A stretch of DNA of 64,000 nucleotides from Euptelea pleiosperma (taxonomy: Eukaryota > Streptophyta > Magnoliopsida > Ranunculales > Eupteleaceae). Of the stretch, positions 1-9,616 are shown one piece after another. The notes below the pieces were generated by a model that made no database searches, was not told the origin of the DNA, and was given only the letters and a program-made list of their open reading frames with translations. The position numbers and the translations under genes are program-made. Positions within the stretch are counted from its first letter, which is position 1; every line of letters begins with the position of its first letter. The DNA lies in assembly GCA_035048495.1 (NCBI GenBank), contig CM068553.1, positions 28,792,978-28,856,977 of the forward strand. The letters are read 5' to 3'.

Positions 1-492
1 CATAGAAGACTTGTCCAAACAAGTGTTGGAGCCGTCATCATTTAAAGTGCCTTATCCAAACTATTTAGAGTCTACAATGTGAATCCCGTCCTGCCATTTG
101 ATTCTATCTAGAGCCATATCTTCTGAGCAAACACGTCTTAGAAGTTAGATCTTTTCTTACTACCTTAATCCATATCCTTTTTCTTCTCATCCTTTAGAGC
201 CTTCAACTTGCATGAACGGGTCAACTCTGATTTCTTAAGGAGGCAACTGCCTTCATTCGAGTAGTTTATGTCATAGAAAAGGGATTAGACCAATTATGGA
301 GGAGGCAAAATCATTAAGGAATGATTACATCAAGATCTCTACGAAATGTGATCTCCACATCAAAGTTTACAGATCACAAGCTAAGAATAATTATCCACAT
401 GAGGGTAATAACCACAAGTGGTTTACGTGTAGTTAATAGAGCAAAAGTCTCTAGGTAGAAGGCACCATGCATCTAACTCAGTGCCTCTTTGA
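1..492. other. Intergenic, no gene seen
   Basis: I see no coding region, RNA gene or clear repeat here. Codon structure is interrupted in all frames. Confidence 0.5.
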
Positions 493-502
493 GTGGTCAT
501 TT

Positions 503-604
503 TGTTTTTTGATAAATGTAAGTTTTATTGAAGACAACCAGAACAAAACACAGCCTAAGCAAGGGAGGTCGAGGTGACCTACGCTAGGCTAAGGCAAAGC
601 TAGG
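503..604 (-). mobile_element. 5'-truncated LINE 3' tail (~100 bp) with TSD
   Basis: A T-rich start (GTTTTTTGATAAATG) followed by TTTTATTGAAGAC-type sequence resembles, in reverse, the 3' ends of the LINEs elsewhere in the window, which finish in CTTATCAAAAA. The 10-bp sequence GTGGTCATTT occurs at 493-502 and again at 605-614, flanking the insert exactly as a target-site duplication should. Seen: tail plus duplication. Inferred: target-primed insertion of a very short truncated LINE on the minus strand. A SINE sharing the tail is an alternative. Confidence 0.6.
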
Positions 605-614
605 GTGGTCATTT

Positions 615-1433
615 GTTTTATTAATCAATCAACCTGTCAAGTTTGTACCTCAAGATGTGCACCAGCCTACAATTTATGACTCATTTTTCTTTATGCAAGC
701 AAGTTTCCTTGGCATTCTCTAAAGCATTCATGTCTTCCACCAAATCCTTCTTCCAACCAAGATGTAACCAAATGTCAGAACTAGAGAGAGGACCAGTAAA
801 TGAAGGAATTAATGACTACATATGATGAAGAAAAAAATATACGTAGGAAACAAAGTGAATAATATGATACAAAATTTCTTCTACTTACAAAAGAGCATTA
901 GGAAAATTAGCATTAAGCATAGGAACACGGAATAAATTGCGGGGAAGAGATATAGTGAGTGAATATGCAACGATGACACCTAGTTTTGAGGAGAATATCA
1001 GGGGTAAGAGTGCGGTTTCCGTGTTCTGAATCCTCTGCACCTTACAAAAGCTACACATCCTTCCCTAATCTCCATGCTCAAAATCCTCTGGAGTAGTGGG
1101 AACAATAGGAGTGGAAGGAGAATTGGTAAGTTTTGCATGCAGAAGAAGGTAGGATTCCATAACTTTCTATGATAGGAAATTTTATTAGCCTCGTATAGAA
1201 GGTATGGATCCACTTATTTCATTGCTCCAGTGTTTAACTCATATACTTCTAGTATTTTCAACAATTGTGTGCTTGCGACCTCTTGGGAAGTCCTCGTGTT
1301 GCACCCTTCGAAACCATTTGAAACCTATAAAAAAAACAATTGTGTGCTTGTGAGGTGAGCAGTTCATTAACTTCATTTGTTGTTGTATTTACCCATGAAA
1401 AGTAAAGAATTGCACTAGAGGGAAAGGAGAGGA
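615..1433. other. Intergenic, no gene seen
   Basis: Only short chance open frames occur (for example 60 codons at 643-825) with no recognisable domain. No repeat was identified. Confidence 0.45.
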
Positions 1434-1441
1434 AGCTAAAC

Positions 1442-1869
1442 CTATGATGCCCGGATACGGATACGGACACTGATACGGGAAGTGGGGATATGACTCGACA
1501 TTTTCCAAAATCAGGGACACGGATACGAATACGAGTATCCTACCAATTTCCTAAAATTTGTGGCATAGGTACTTCTACATATAATGTTATAAAGTGTACA
1601 CATAAATACACAATCTTGAGTGTGTAAACATATAATAAAAAAGCATATGATAATCAAATAAGTGCTATAAATGGTTTATTTTATATTACTTATAAAATTA
1701 ATATAGTTGGACTATTGATTTAAACTAATGTTAATATTAATGTACTACTTTTTGTGTTTTTTTTTTATAAATAAATACATGAAGTATCCTGCTCGTATCC
1801 TACCCGTATCCGTGTCGTATCTTGTGGATACTGGTACTCTGGGCATATACAGGTCTCCGGGTATCAAAG
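1442..1869. mobile_element. MITE with GATACGG-type terminal repeats and 8-bp TSD
   Basis: The left end CTATGATGCCCGGATACGG is mirrored by the right end, which reads in reverse complement CTTTGATACCCGGAGACC. Degenerate GATACGG/CGTATCC motifs fill both arms. AGCTAAAC lies immediately outside each end (1434-1441 and 1870-1877), a perfect 8-bp duplication. An 8-bp duplication is typical of the hAT superfamily (established knowledge). No transposase is encoded, so it is a non-autonomous element of about 428 bp with an AT-rich centre. Confidence 0.7.
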
Positions 1870-2094
1870 AGCTAAACACTGCTTCTTATGTACAACACTT
1901 GCCAGGACGGGAAACACCTTCTTGTAGTTAACAAGTCAGTATCTCCATTAGCATTAAACAAAGCATGAATGTACCTTACATTGACATCTACACTACGAAT
2001 GAAAATATGGTCAACAGGAGTTCACAAGCCTCCACAGGCCCACTGACGTTACTTTAGTTCACGCTATGACATTATTTGAGCCTCCTTAGACTGC

Positions 2095-2285
2095 TAGTGG
2101 ACCTCCAAAATACTCGAATATTTTCATTCCCTCCAAAGTCACATTTGCTTCTGCCTTGTTTGATTCCTTGCTTTCAACAGGGACAATAACACCATTGTTG
2201 TCTCTGAAAATTCTCCCTGTTCTGGGCAGACAAAGGTTGCCTCGAGCAACCATCAACATTTAGCTTCAGTTAACTCCCATTTGGC
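2095..2285 (-). pseudogene. RNase H-like (RVT_3 type) fragment
   Basis: On the minus strand one frame reads KLNVDGCSR and, after a frameshift, another reads GRIFRDNNGVIVPVESKE then KAEANVTLEGMKIFEYFGG before a stop. The order KLNVDG, then xFRDxNG, then AExxxLxxGxK matches the RNase H fold at the 3' end of plant LINEs and of stand-alone 'putative ribonuclease H' proteins. The motif match is seen; the origin from a LINE is inferred. The frameshift and lack of flanking coding sequence mark it as a relic. It sits between two MITEs. Confidence 0.45.
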
Positions 2286-2463
2286 TACTTTCAAATATGT
2301 GATGCTAAAAAATAAATTAAAGTTGAAAAAAGCATCTTGCCAATTGAAAGCACATGCACACATAAACTTTTAATGTAAACCCTTATCATTGTAAATCTAT
2401 AAACATAACTAAGCATATAATATTATGCACAAAAATTTAGGTGTTGGGATTACTACTTGGGTT

Positions 2464-2719
2464 CTATGATACCCGGATAGCTGTACTAGTGCCTCGTACC
2501 AGTGTTGTGTTGTGTCGACGCGGATACGGACACCGGACACTCTACCGACACATATCCCCACGTATCCTTCATAAAAAGTTGAAAAAATTAGGAAAAATAA
2601 AAATTTTGAACTACGAAATAGGATACTCGTATCCGTATCCGTGTCTTTGATTTTGGAAAATGTCGAGTTGTATCCCCGTTTCTTGTATCCGTGTCCGTAT
2701 CTGTATCCGGGCATCATAG
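2464..2719. mobile_element. Second GATACGG-type MITE (~256 bp)
   Basis: It begins CTATGATACCCGGATAG and ends TATCCGGGCATCATAG. The ends are inverted repeats of each other and closely match the ends of the element at 1442-1869. The right arm (2618-2719) is in reverse complement nearly the same as 1442-1545, including a shared CATTTTCCAAAATCA block. No clear target duplication was found at this copy. Confidence 0.55.
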
Positions 2720-3044
2720 CCTCGCACTCGACTTGTATTGATTTATGAACTTACCACAAAGCATTTATAGGCCCAGGCCATTCAGCTTTTGAAGAAATTT
2801 GAATTTACAAAAATGTTTAACACTAGAAAGAGGTATAACAAGAATGCATAGATTACTTGTTACTTTTCAACGTATAAAAGAACAAAAGCTTAATATTACA
2901 GAAACACACTAGCATTCGTTTAAAGCTCACCGTAGCTTCTTATGGAAATTCATACAATTTACTCAGGAAAATTAGTCTAGTTGTCTAGTTTTTTTGTTTC
3001 AAAACTAACATTTGCATTATGTCCTCCGCAAGGTATGCAAACAC
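2720..3044. other. Intergenic, no gene seen
   Basis: No feature was recognised between the MITE and the 5' LTR of the copia element. Confidence 0.45.
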
Positions 3045-3263
3045 TGTTATCAGATACGTATTTAGCGTAGTTTGGTTATTATGTAAATACCCCTTTGACA
3101 TAAGGGGTATACTTGTCTTTTGTAATAGCTCCTTTATATAAATAAGATTTATCGAGTCATTGTCACCTACACATAACATCCTATTCTTCTCTCTCTCTCT
3201 CTCTCTTCTCTCTTTGATTGCCTAATCCTAATCCTAACCCTAACCCTAATCACCATTTCAACT
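3045..3263 (+). repeat. 5' LTR of copia-1
   Basis: It starts TGTTATCAGATACG and ends ACCATTTCAACT just before the primer-binding site. It includes TATATAAATAAG, a likely LTR TATA region, then a CT microsatellite and a short CCTAACCCTAA run near its 3' end. Confidence 0.85.
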
Positions 3264-3275
3264 TGGTATCAAAGC
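3264..3275 (+). other. Primer-binding site (tRNA-iMet type)
   Basis: TGGTATCAAAGC directly follows the LTR. The usual plant copia primer site is TGGTATCAGAGC, so one base has changed. The younger sister element keeps the canonical form. Confidence 0.8.
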
Positions 3276-3936
3276 ATAGAATTAAGATCCACAACCGGAG
3301 AAGATCGTCGGAGGAGTTCTGATGTTCCACTGTACCGTACGATTGATGTCGTAGGCCGTACGGACACGCTTTTCAAGGTTTAGACACGGATTTTGAGGTC
3401 TGTCAGAAAATTTTGAAACCCCTCCTGGTAGTTATTTATTTTATAGGATTTATGGTGATTTTTTGAGAATTTTTTGGAGCCTCTATCATGGTGTTTTTGA
3501 TGTTCTACCCGAATATTAAAAAAAAATTGAGTTCTTTCTATTGCTTTGTCCGATTTGTTGGGTTTTTTTTTTCCTAGCCTTTTTAGTTGTTTTTGGTTCC
3601 CTACAATTGTAGGAACCCATCGGATCCATCCATATGCTGTTCCATCGAGGATTGGAGTTTCGGTGAGGTGATCCTCACCTTATAGTTACCGTCGGCTTCT
3701 TCATTGGGTTTTTTCTTGTGGCTGCAATTTTTAGCAGCACTTGAAACCCATCTGTGGTTGTTTCTTTGATCTTGTTGATGTTTAATCAACACTCCTTGAT
3801 GCATATTCTGCCTTTGCATCCCTCTTTGGACTCTGCATAGCTCTTTTTAGGGCCTTTTTGGCTTTTGATTGCCTTGTTTTCAGTTCTCCATCCTATGTGT
3901 GTGGTTTCTCTTGGTTCTTCATCCACCTAAATAGCT

Positions 3937-5220
3937 ATGACTACTTTGGAATCTGGTTGGGACATTCCCTCAAGGTCCAATGTGAGCTCGGAAGCTCCCT
4001 CCAGAGGCATAAGAGGGTCTACGATGCATCACTTGGCGTATGAGAACCTCGGATTGCATATCACGACTACTTTGGAATCTGGCTGGGACGTTCCCTCAAG
4101 GTCCAATGTGAGCTCGGAAGCTCCCTCCAGAGGCATAAGAGGGTCTACGATGCATCACTTGGCGTATGAGAACCTCGGATTGCATATCACGACTACTTTG
4201 GAATCTGGCTGGGACATTCCCTCAAGGTCCAATGTGAGCTCGGAAGCTCCCTCCAGAGGCATAAGAGGGTCTACGATGCATCAATTGGCGTATGAGATCC
4301 TTGGATTTCATATCACTTTAGTCAAGCTTGATGGCAAGAATTATTTGGAATGGGCATTGGCTGCCCGGTTATTTATTGGAGGCCGGGGGAAGCAGGGCCA
4401 CCTTACTGGGGATACAACTGCACCTGCCAAGACTAATCCCACATATCGACAATGGGAGACCGATGACCTTACAATTATGTCATGGCTCCTCAACTCTATG
4501 AGTAGGATATTAGCCATAGCTTCTTATTCATGGTCACGATTCAGGAAGTTTGGGAGACGACTAAGAAGACCTATTCTCAGACACAACATTGGCCGGGCCT
4601 TCCAGTTGAAGTAGAGTGTCTCCCATTTCAGACAGGGGGAGAAGTCTCTTGTTGAGTACTACATCTCTATCCGTAGCATGTGGCAGGAGCTTGATTACTA
4701 CTATTCCTATCAGCCCCCACGCTCTGAAGACATTCTCCTGTATCAGCAACATGTGGAGAAGGGTCAGATTTCTGAGTTCCTCTCTGGACTCAATCCCTCG
4801 TATGAGCTAGCTCGGGTCCAGATCCTCAGTAGCATGGTAGATCTTCCCTCTATCAGTGAGGTCTATTCCTATCTTCAGAGTGAGGAGAGTCGTTGGATAT
4901 CCCTCCTGGATGAGCATCCGGTTTCTAAGCGATCAGCGCTTGCCAGCTTCTCTGCTCCTCTTACCTTCCAGCATCAGCAGTCTCAGAAGGGTCGCTCTTC
5001 TCAGCCTCCTGCTACGGCCATGTCTTATGTTCCCATTGGTACGACTTCTGGGAAGTCTCAGAGGGAGAGGCCCAAGTGTGACTATTGCAGTAAGCTAGGG
5101 CATGTGAAGGATATATGTTGGAAGCTCCATGGTCGCCTTAGCCAGCATCCTCTGGGGCTCATACTGCTAGTTTGGATGCTTTCGTGCCTTCTTAGGATTC
5201 ACAGCCTAGTCCTTTGGTAG
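3937..5220 (+). pseudogene. copia-1 gag (broken)
   Basis: This is the capsid/nucleocapsid region of the element. One frame opens at 3937 and runs to a stop at 4614. Similarity then continues in other frames (from 4616 and from 4678) to about 5220. Recognisable parts are the gag N-terminus with KLDGKNYLEWALAARLF (about 4324-4374), the stretch LNPSYELARVQ (about 4790), and a CCHC zinc knuckle CDYCSKLGHVKDIC (about 5078-5119). The N-terminus carries a 42-residue triplication (separate entry). The Gag of the sister element at 24116-24919 has the same order without the triplication. Several stops rule out a functional protein. Confidence 0.85.
3940..4317 (+). repeat. Three tandem 126-bp repeats in gag
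   Basis: Units lie at 3940-4065, 4066-4191 and 4192-4317. Each encodes 42 residues starting TTLESGWD and containing SSEAPSRGIRGSTMHHLAYE. Units 1 and 2 differ at about two positions and the third by a few more, far less than the divergence of the rest of the element. The period is a multiple of three, so the frame is kept. Confidence 0.9.
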
Positions 5221-8200
5221 CTACTACTGGTATTTCTGCTGCCGAGATTGTTACTCTCCGACGCTTGCTCAGTCGGCTTGATGGTTCTTCTGTCACACCT
5301 TCGACCTCCTTTGCTCAGTCAGGTAACATTAGACCTGCTCATCATGTGTCCATATCTTCCTCTAGTCCCTCTTGGATCATTGATTCAGGGGCTTCGGAAC
5401 ACATGACGGGTATGTCTTCCCTATTTTCCATCTACTCTATTTGTTTAGGTAGGGATAAGGTTAAAACTGCAGATGGCACCTTATCTTCTATATCTGGGTA
5501 AGGGAATATCATTCCCTCTCCTCAGCTACCTTTGTCTTCTGTTTTGCATGTTCCTACTTTTACTTCTAGCTTGTTGTCTGTGAGTGCCCTTACTCGTCAG
5601 CTAAATTGTAGTGTGACCTTTTTTCCTTCCTCCTGTGTCTTTCAGGATTTGGAAACGAGGATGACGATTGGCACTGGACATGAAGCCGATGGCCTCTTAT
5701 TCTGGATGGACGTACCTCTGAGCCCACAACACTGTAGTCTCATAGTAGTATTAGTAGTAGTTTAGCTTCTGTTCTATGTTGGCATGCCCGTCTGGGGCAT
5801 TTTTTTTCAGTACTTGAAACACTTATTTCCTACTTTGTTTACTCCTGTTTATTTTTCTGAGTTACATTGTGAGACGTTTGAGCTCTTCAAACATTGTAGA
5901 TCCACTTATCCATCCAGAGGTAAAAAAAGCATAAGTTCTTTTGATATTGTGCATTCTGATGTGTGGGGTCATTCTCCTGTTACCTCTATTTTTGGCTTCT
6001 GCTACTTTGTTATTTTCGTTGATGACCATACAAGTTTATCTCATGAAAACTAATTTATCTCATGAAAACTAAAGATAAAGTTTATTCCATCTTCAAGGGT
6101 TTTCATAAGATGATCCAAACACAGTATGGTGCCTCCATCAAGGTCCTTCGATCTGACCAAGGTGGAGAGTATATGTTTGGAGGTCTCCAGCAATATTGTT
6201 TTGATCATGAGATTTGCCATTCGAATTCCTGCAGCTACACCCCTCAGCAGAATGGTGTAACTGAAAGGACAATGCGTCATCTGACAGAGGTAGCTCGATA
6301 TCTTTTGATCGGTGCCCATGTCCCAAGCTCTTATTGGTTCGATGCTGTTTTGACTGCTGCTTACCTGACTAACCGGACGCCTTCGCGTGCGCTCAACTTG
6401 CAGTCTCCGGTTCAGGTTCTTGCTCCTAGGTCGTCCTTGTTCCCTATCACACCTCGTATCTTTGGGTGTGTCTGCTTTGTTCACATTCTAGGTTTGCATC
6501 GCAACAAGTTGGATCCTAAAGCTCTTAAGTGTGTCTTCCTTGGTTAGTTTTCTACTCACAAGGGGTACAAGTGTTATCACCCCTTGACAGGCAAGAAGTT
6601 TGTTTCCATGGATGTCACATTTCGTGATGAGACATTCTTTTTCTCCCCTACATCTCTTCAGGGGGAGAGAAGTAGTGAAGAGCGGTCTGAATTTTGTCTT
6701 CTTCCTACTGTATCTCTGACTCCATTCCGTTAGTCGTCGAGCGACCTATTCAACCTACTATGGTGTCTGATGGAGCACAGGGGGAGCGTCAAGTCTATGG
6801 CAGAAGACGGAAAGCCACTGCTGATCCAGTTCCAGTGGTTCTATCATCGGATCCAGGTAACATTTCTTCCACCTCTGTTCCTGTCATTTCTTTTTCCCCT
6901 GATGCGCGTGCTCTTGATCTTCTCATTGCTCTAAGAAAGGTCACCTGTAGTTGTACTCAACATCTCTTGAGCAACTTTGTTTCCTACGATGCCTTGTCTC
7001 CTTCCTACAAGGCATTCATTACTTCTGTGGTAGAAGGGTTGGCACATCCCAGATGGAAAACTGCTATAGTCGAGGAGATGCGTGCCTTAAACAAGAATAA
7101 GACATGGGAGCTTGTTGATTTTCCAAGAGGTAAGAAGCCGGTTGGGTGTTCATAGTAAAGTATCAGGCAGATGGGTCAGTTGAGAAGTACATGGCTAGAT
7201 TGATAGCCAAGAGGTACACTCAGACCTATGGGATTGACTCTTGGAAGCCTTTGTACCTGTGGCAAAGATGAGCTCCATCAGGGTATTGTTGTCTTTGGCA
7301 GCAAACCAAGCATGGCCTTTGCATCAACTGGATGTGAAGAATGCTTTTCTTCATGGTGATCTGCATGAAGAAGTTTATATGGTACCTCCTCCAGGATTCA
7401 CCCCCCCAGGAGATGACAGCAAAGTATGTCGATTGAGGAAAGCCCTCTATGGGCTTAAGCAATCTCCCAGAGCTTGGTTCGAGAGGTTCACTCTAGCAGC
7501 GAAGGAGCTGGGTTATACTCAAAGCCAAGCCGATCACACCCTATTTGTGAAGCATCTATGGAAGAGCACTACTGCCCTCATCGTCTATGTAGATGACATC
7601 ATTCTGACAGGGAATGGTGCACAAGAGGTGACCAAGCTAAATAATCATTTAGCTGGGGAATTTGAGACCAAGGATCTGGGGCTTCTCTAGTACTTTCTCG
7701 TCATAGAGGTTGCAAGATCCAGCAAAGAGATCTTCATCTCACGAAGGAATTATGTCTCAGATCTATTGAAGGACTCTGGCAAGTTAGGAGTTAAGCTAGT
7801 AGAGACTCCTATAGAGCAGAACCACCAGTTGACCGACTCGAGTAGTACGCCTTTACAGGATGTGGGGGGTTTTCAGAGATTGGTTGGGAGGTTGATCTAC
7901 CTCTCCTTGACTCGCCTTGACATCGCCTATGCAGTCAGTATATGCATTCTCCTAAGGAGATTCACTTAGAGGCGGCACACAGGATATTGAGATATCTCAA
8001 GTCCGCCCCTGGATGAGGCCTCATTTTCAAGAAGAATGGTCACATGAGAGTAAAGTCATACACTAATGCAAACTGGGCTGGTGCTAAGGATGACATGAGA
8101 TCTACCTCAGGCTATTGCACCTTTGTAGGAGGCAACTTGGTTACTTGGAGGAGCAATAAGCAACTTGTAGTTGGCAGATCTAGTGCAGAGGCAGAGTTTT

Positions 8201-8528
8201 GGGCAATGGCCCATGGCTTGTGTGAGATGCTCTGGCTGAGATGTTGGTTATTGAGCTTCGCTTTCCGGTCTTGGGGTTCGTGAGCTTATATTGCGACAAC
8301 AAGGCTGCTATCAGCATTGCTCACAATCCAGTACAACATGACCGAGCCAAACATATTGAAGTGGATCGCCACTTCATTCGGGTGAAGATCGTATCTGGAG
8401 AAGTTTGTACCCTCTTTGTGAAGACCAATGAGCAAGTAGTAGATGTCTTCACCAAAGGAGTTCCTAGTTGGCAACTTCACAAGTGTTTATGCAAGTTGGG
8501 CATGAGAGAGATCTATGCACCAACTTGA
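5214..8528 (+). pseudogene. copia-1 pol: protease, integrase, RT, RNase H (broken)
   Basis: Domains in copia order are spread over several frames. Aspartic protease: WIIDSGASEHMTGMSS (about 5374-5421). Integrase zinc region: HCETFELFKH (about 5860-5900), where a zinc-binding Cys seen in the sister copy is Phe. Integrase core: FDIVHSDVWG, LRSDQGGEY and NGVTERTM (about 5940-6270), keeping the D, D and E residues. [22 protein letters not shown] and YVDDIILTG (about 7320-7610). RNase H: SAEAEFWAMA and CDNKAAISIAHNP (about 8190-8330). Internal stops are at ~5500, 6053, 6545, 6733, 7155, 7688, 7967 and 8281, so it cannot make an intact polyprotein. Confidence 0.85.
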
Positions 8529-8535
8529 GGGGGAG
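8525..8535 (+). other. Polypurine tract of copia-1
   Basis: TTGAGGGGGAG lies immediately upstream of the 3' LTR start. The same tract appears in reverse at 20550-20560 in the sister element. Confidence 0.8.
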
Positions 8536-8747
8536 TGTTATTAGATATGCATTTTATACGTATTTAACGTAGTTTGGTTATTATGTAAATACCCCTTTGA
8601 CATAAGGGGTATATTTGTCTTTTGTAATAGCTCCTATATATAAATAAGATTTATGAAGTCACAATGACTTACACATGATATCCTTTTCTCCTCTCTCTCT
8701 CTTCTCTCTTTGATTGCCTAACCCTAACCGTAATCACCATTTCAACT
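8536..8747 (+). repeat. 3' LTR of copia-1
   Basis: It starts TGTTATTAGATATGC and ends ACCATTTCAACT. It matches the 5' LTR along its length apart from scattered changes, and is followed by the AACAC target duplication. Confidence 0.85.
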
Positions 8748-8849
8748 AACACCAGCTCCATTTTTTTGTGCCTCAAGGCCAAAAGCATGTTCTTTGTATG
8801 CCTCAAAGAAATAGGATACATCATGTGTTAGACCTTCACATGTTGATAA

Positions 8850-8945
8850 AAAGCTTCTTTTTTTTTCTTTTGATAAATAAGAGTTGTATAAAGGAAGAAG
8901 GGGTTGGAGATTCCTTCTTCACAAAGGTGATGCATTATATAAAAA
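8850..8945 (-). mobile_element. Short LINE 3'-tail-like sequence
   Basis: A poly-T stretch followed by TTTTGATAAATAAG and a GATTCCTTCTTCACAAAGG-like stretch resembles the minus-strand LINE tail at 11796-11890. No target duplication was found, so this is a weaker call than the tail at 503-604. Confidence 0.35.
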
Positions 8946-9511
8946 CCGTAGTTGCATGAAGTGGGAGTAGTTGCAGGAGAGGACTCGGGTGCGGGAGCGA
9001 GGAAGTGGCTATTGCAAATAAATTTTAGTTGAACTACTTAAGAGCGGGTGTGAGAGTGAGATTTTGGAGTGGGAGAGGGAGTGGGGGTGGAAGCAGGAGC
9101 TAGAGTGGAAGGTTCCTACTACTAAGTAGGAACTAATAGGGCCTCTCAACTTAACTAAACAAACTAACTATAACATGAAGGAATGGAGGAACACAATTCG
9201 TGTAGCTGACCCCATATAGTTGGAATAAGGCTTATGATGATGACAATGAACTATAGTATGAATGAAAAGGGGGCTCCTAAAAAGCTTCACATTTAATTGA
9301 ATTACATCATCAAGAGAAAAAATTCTGAGCACCCCGATCTTTTTGCCTTGAATAAACAAGACGGATAATCAACATGCAATTGATTTAATAGACAATGAAA
9401 TTGATTTAACAAAATAATCAACATGAGAGATAAATCAGAGGCATTTCTCTTGATCATTATCACATCGGGGAATGAACTTAAATGGATAAAGGGTAAAGGC
9501 ACTTCTAAAAT
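8946..9511. other. Intergenic, no gene seen
   Basis: A purine-rich stretch (about 8955-9115, many GGGAGTGG/GGAGC motifs) is followed by AT-rich sequence. No feature was recognised. Confidence 0.45.
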
Positions 9512-9523
9512 CTTAACCTTTAT
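9512..9523 (+). repeat. Left target-site duplication of LINE-1
   Basis: CTTAACCTTTAT here is repeated exactly at 14437-14448, right after the poly(A) of the LINE. A perfect 12-bp duplication fixes both ends of the insertion. Confidence 0.85.
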
Positions 9524-9616
9524 CAGGGAAATTCAAAGACTGGTGTGCCCATTCAATTCAGGGGAAGGGATGGTCTACGGGAGTCGGAGGAGAGGGAGGA
9601 AAACCACTGGTTATCC

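Larger units (their letters stand above)
3045..8747 (+). mobile_element. Ty1/copia LTR retrotransposon, decayed (copia-1)
   Basis: This is a complete but dead element of ~5.7 kb. It has a 5' LTR at 3045-3263, a tRNA-iMet-type primer site, gag, protease, integrase, RT and RNase H in copia order, a polypurine tract and a 3' LTR at 8536-8747. AACAC occurs on both sides (3040-3044 and 8748-8752), a 5-bp target-site duplication. The coding region is broken by many stops and frameshifts. The two LTRs differ by substitutions and an ~11-bp indel near their start, so insertion is not recent. It belongs to the same family as the minus-strand element at 20317-25898. Confidence 0.9.

Noticed and set aside
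1728..1931. 67-codon open frame
   Set aside because: It runs across the right end of the MITE at 1442-1869 and is explained by its repeats.
2409..2717. 102-codon minus-strand frame
   Set aside because: It overlaps the GATACGG-type MITE at 2464-2719; periodic repeats keep it open by chance.
3220..3253. Telomere-like CCTAATCCTAACCCTAACCC run
   Set aside because: It is short, irregular and lies inside the copia-1 LTR; a shorter form recurs in the other LTR and in copia-2. It is part of the LTR, not an interstitial telomere.
3937..4614. 225-codon frame as a host repeat protein
   Set aside because: It is copia Gag with a tandem triplication; the downstream half matches the sister element's Gag.
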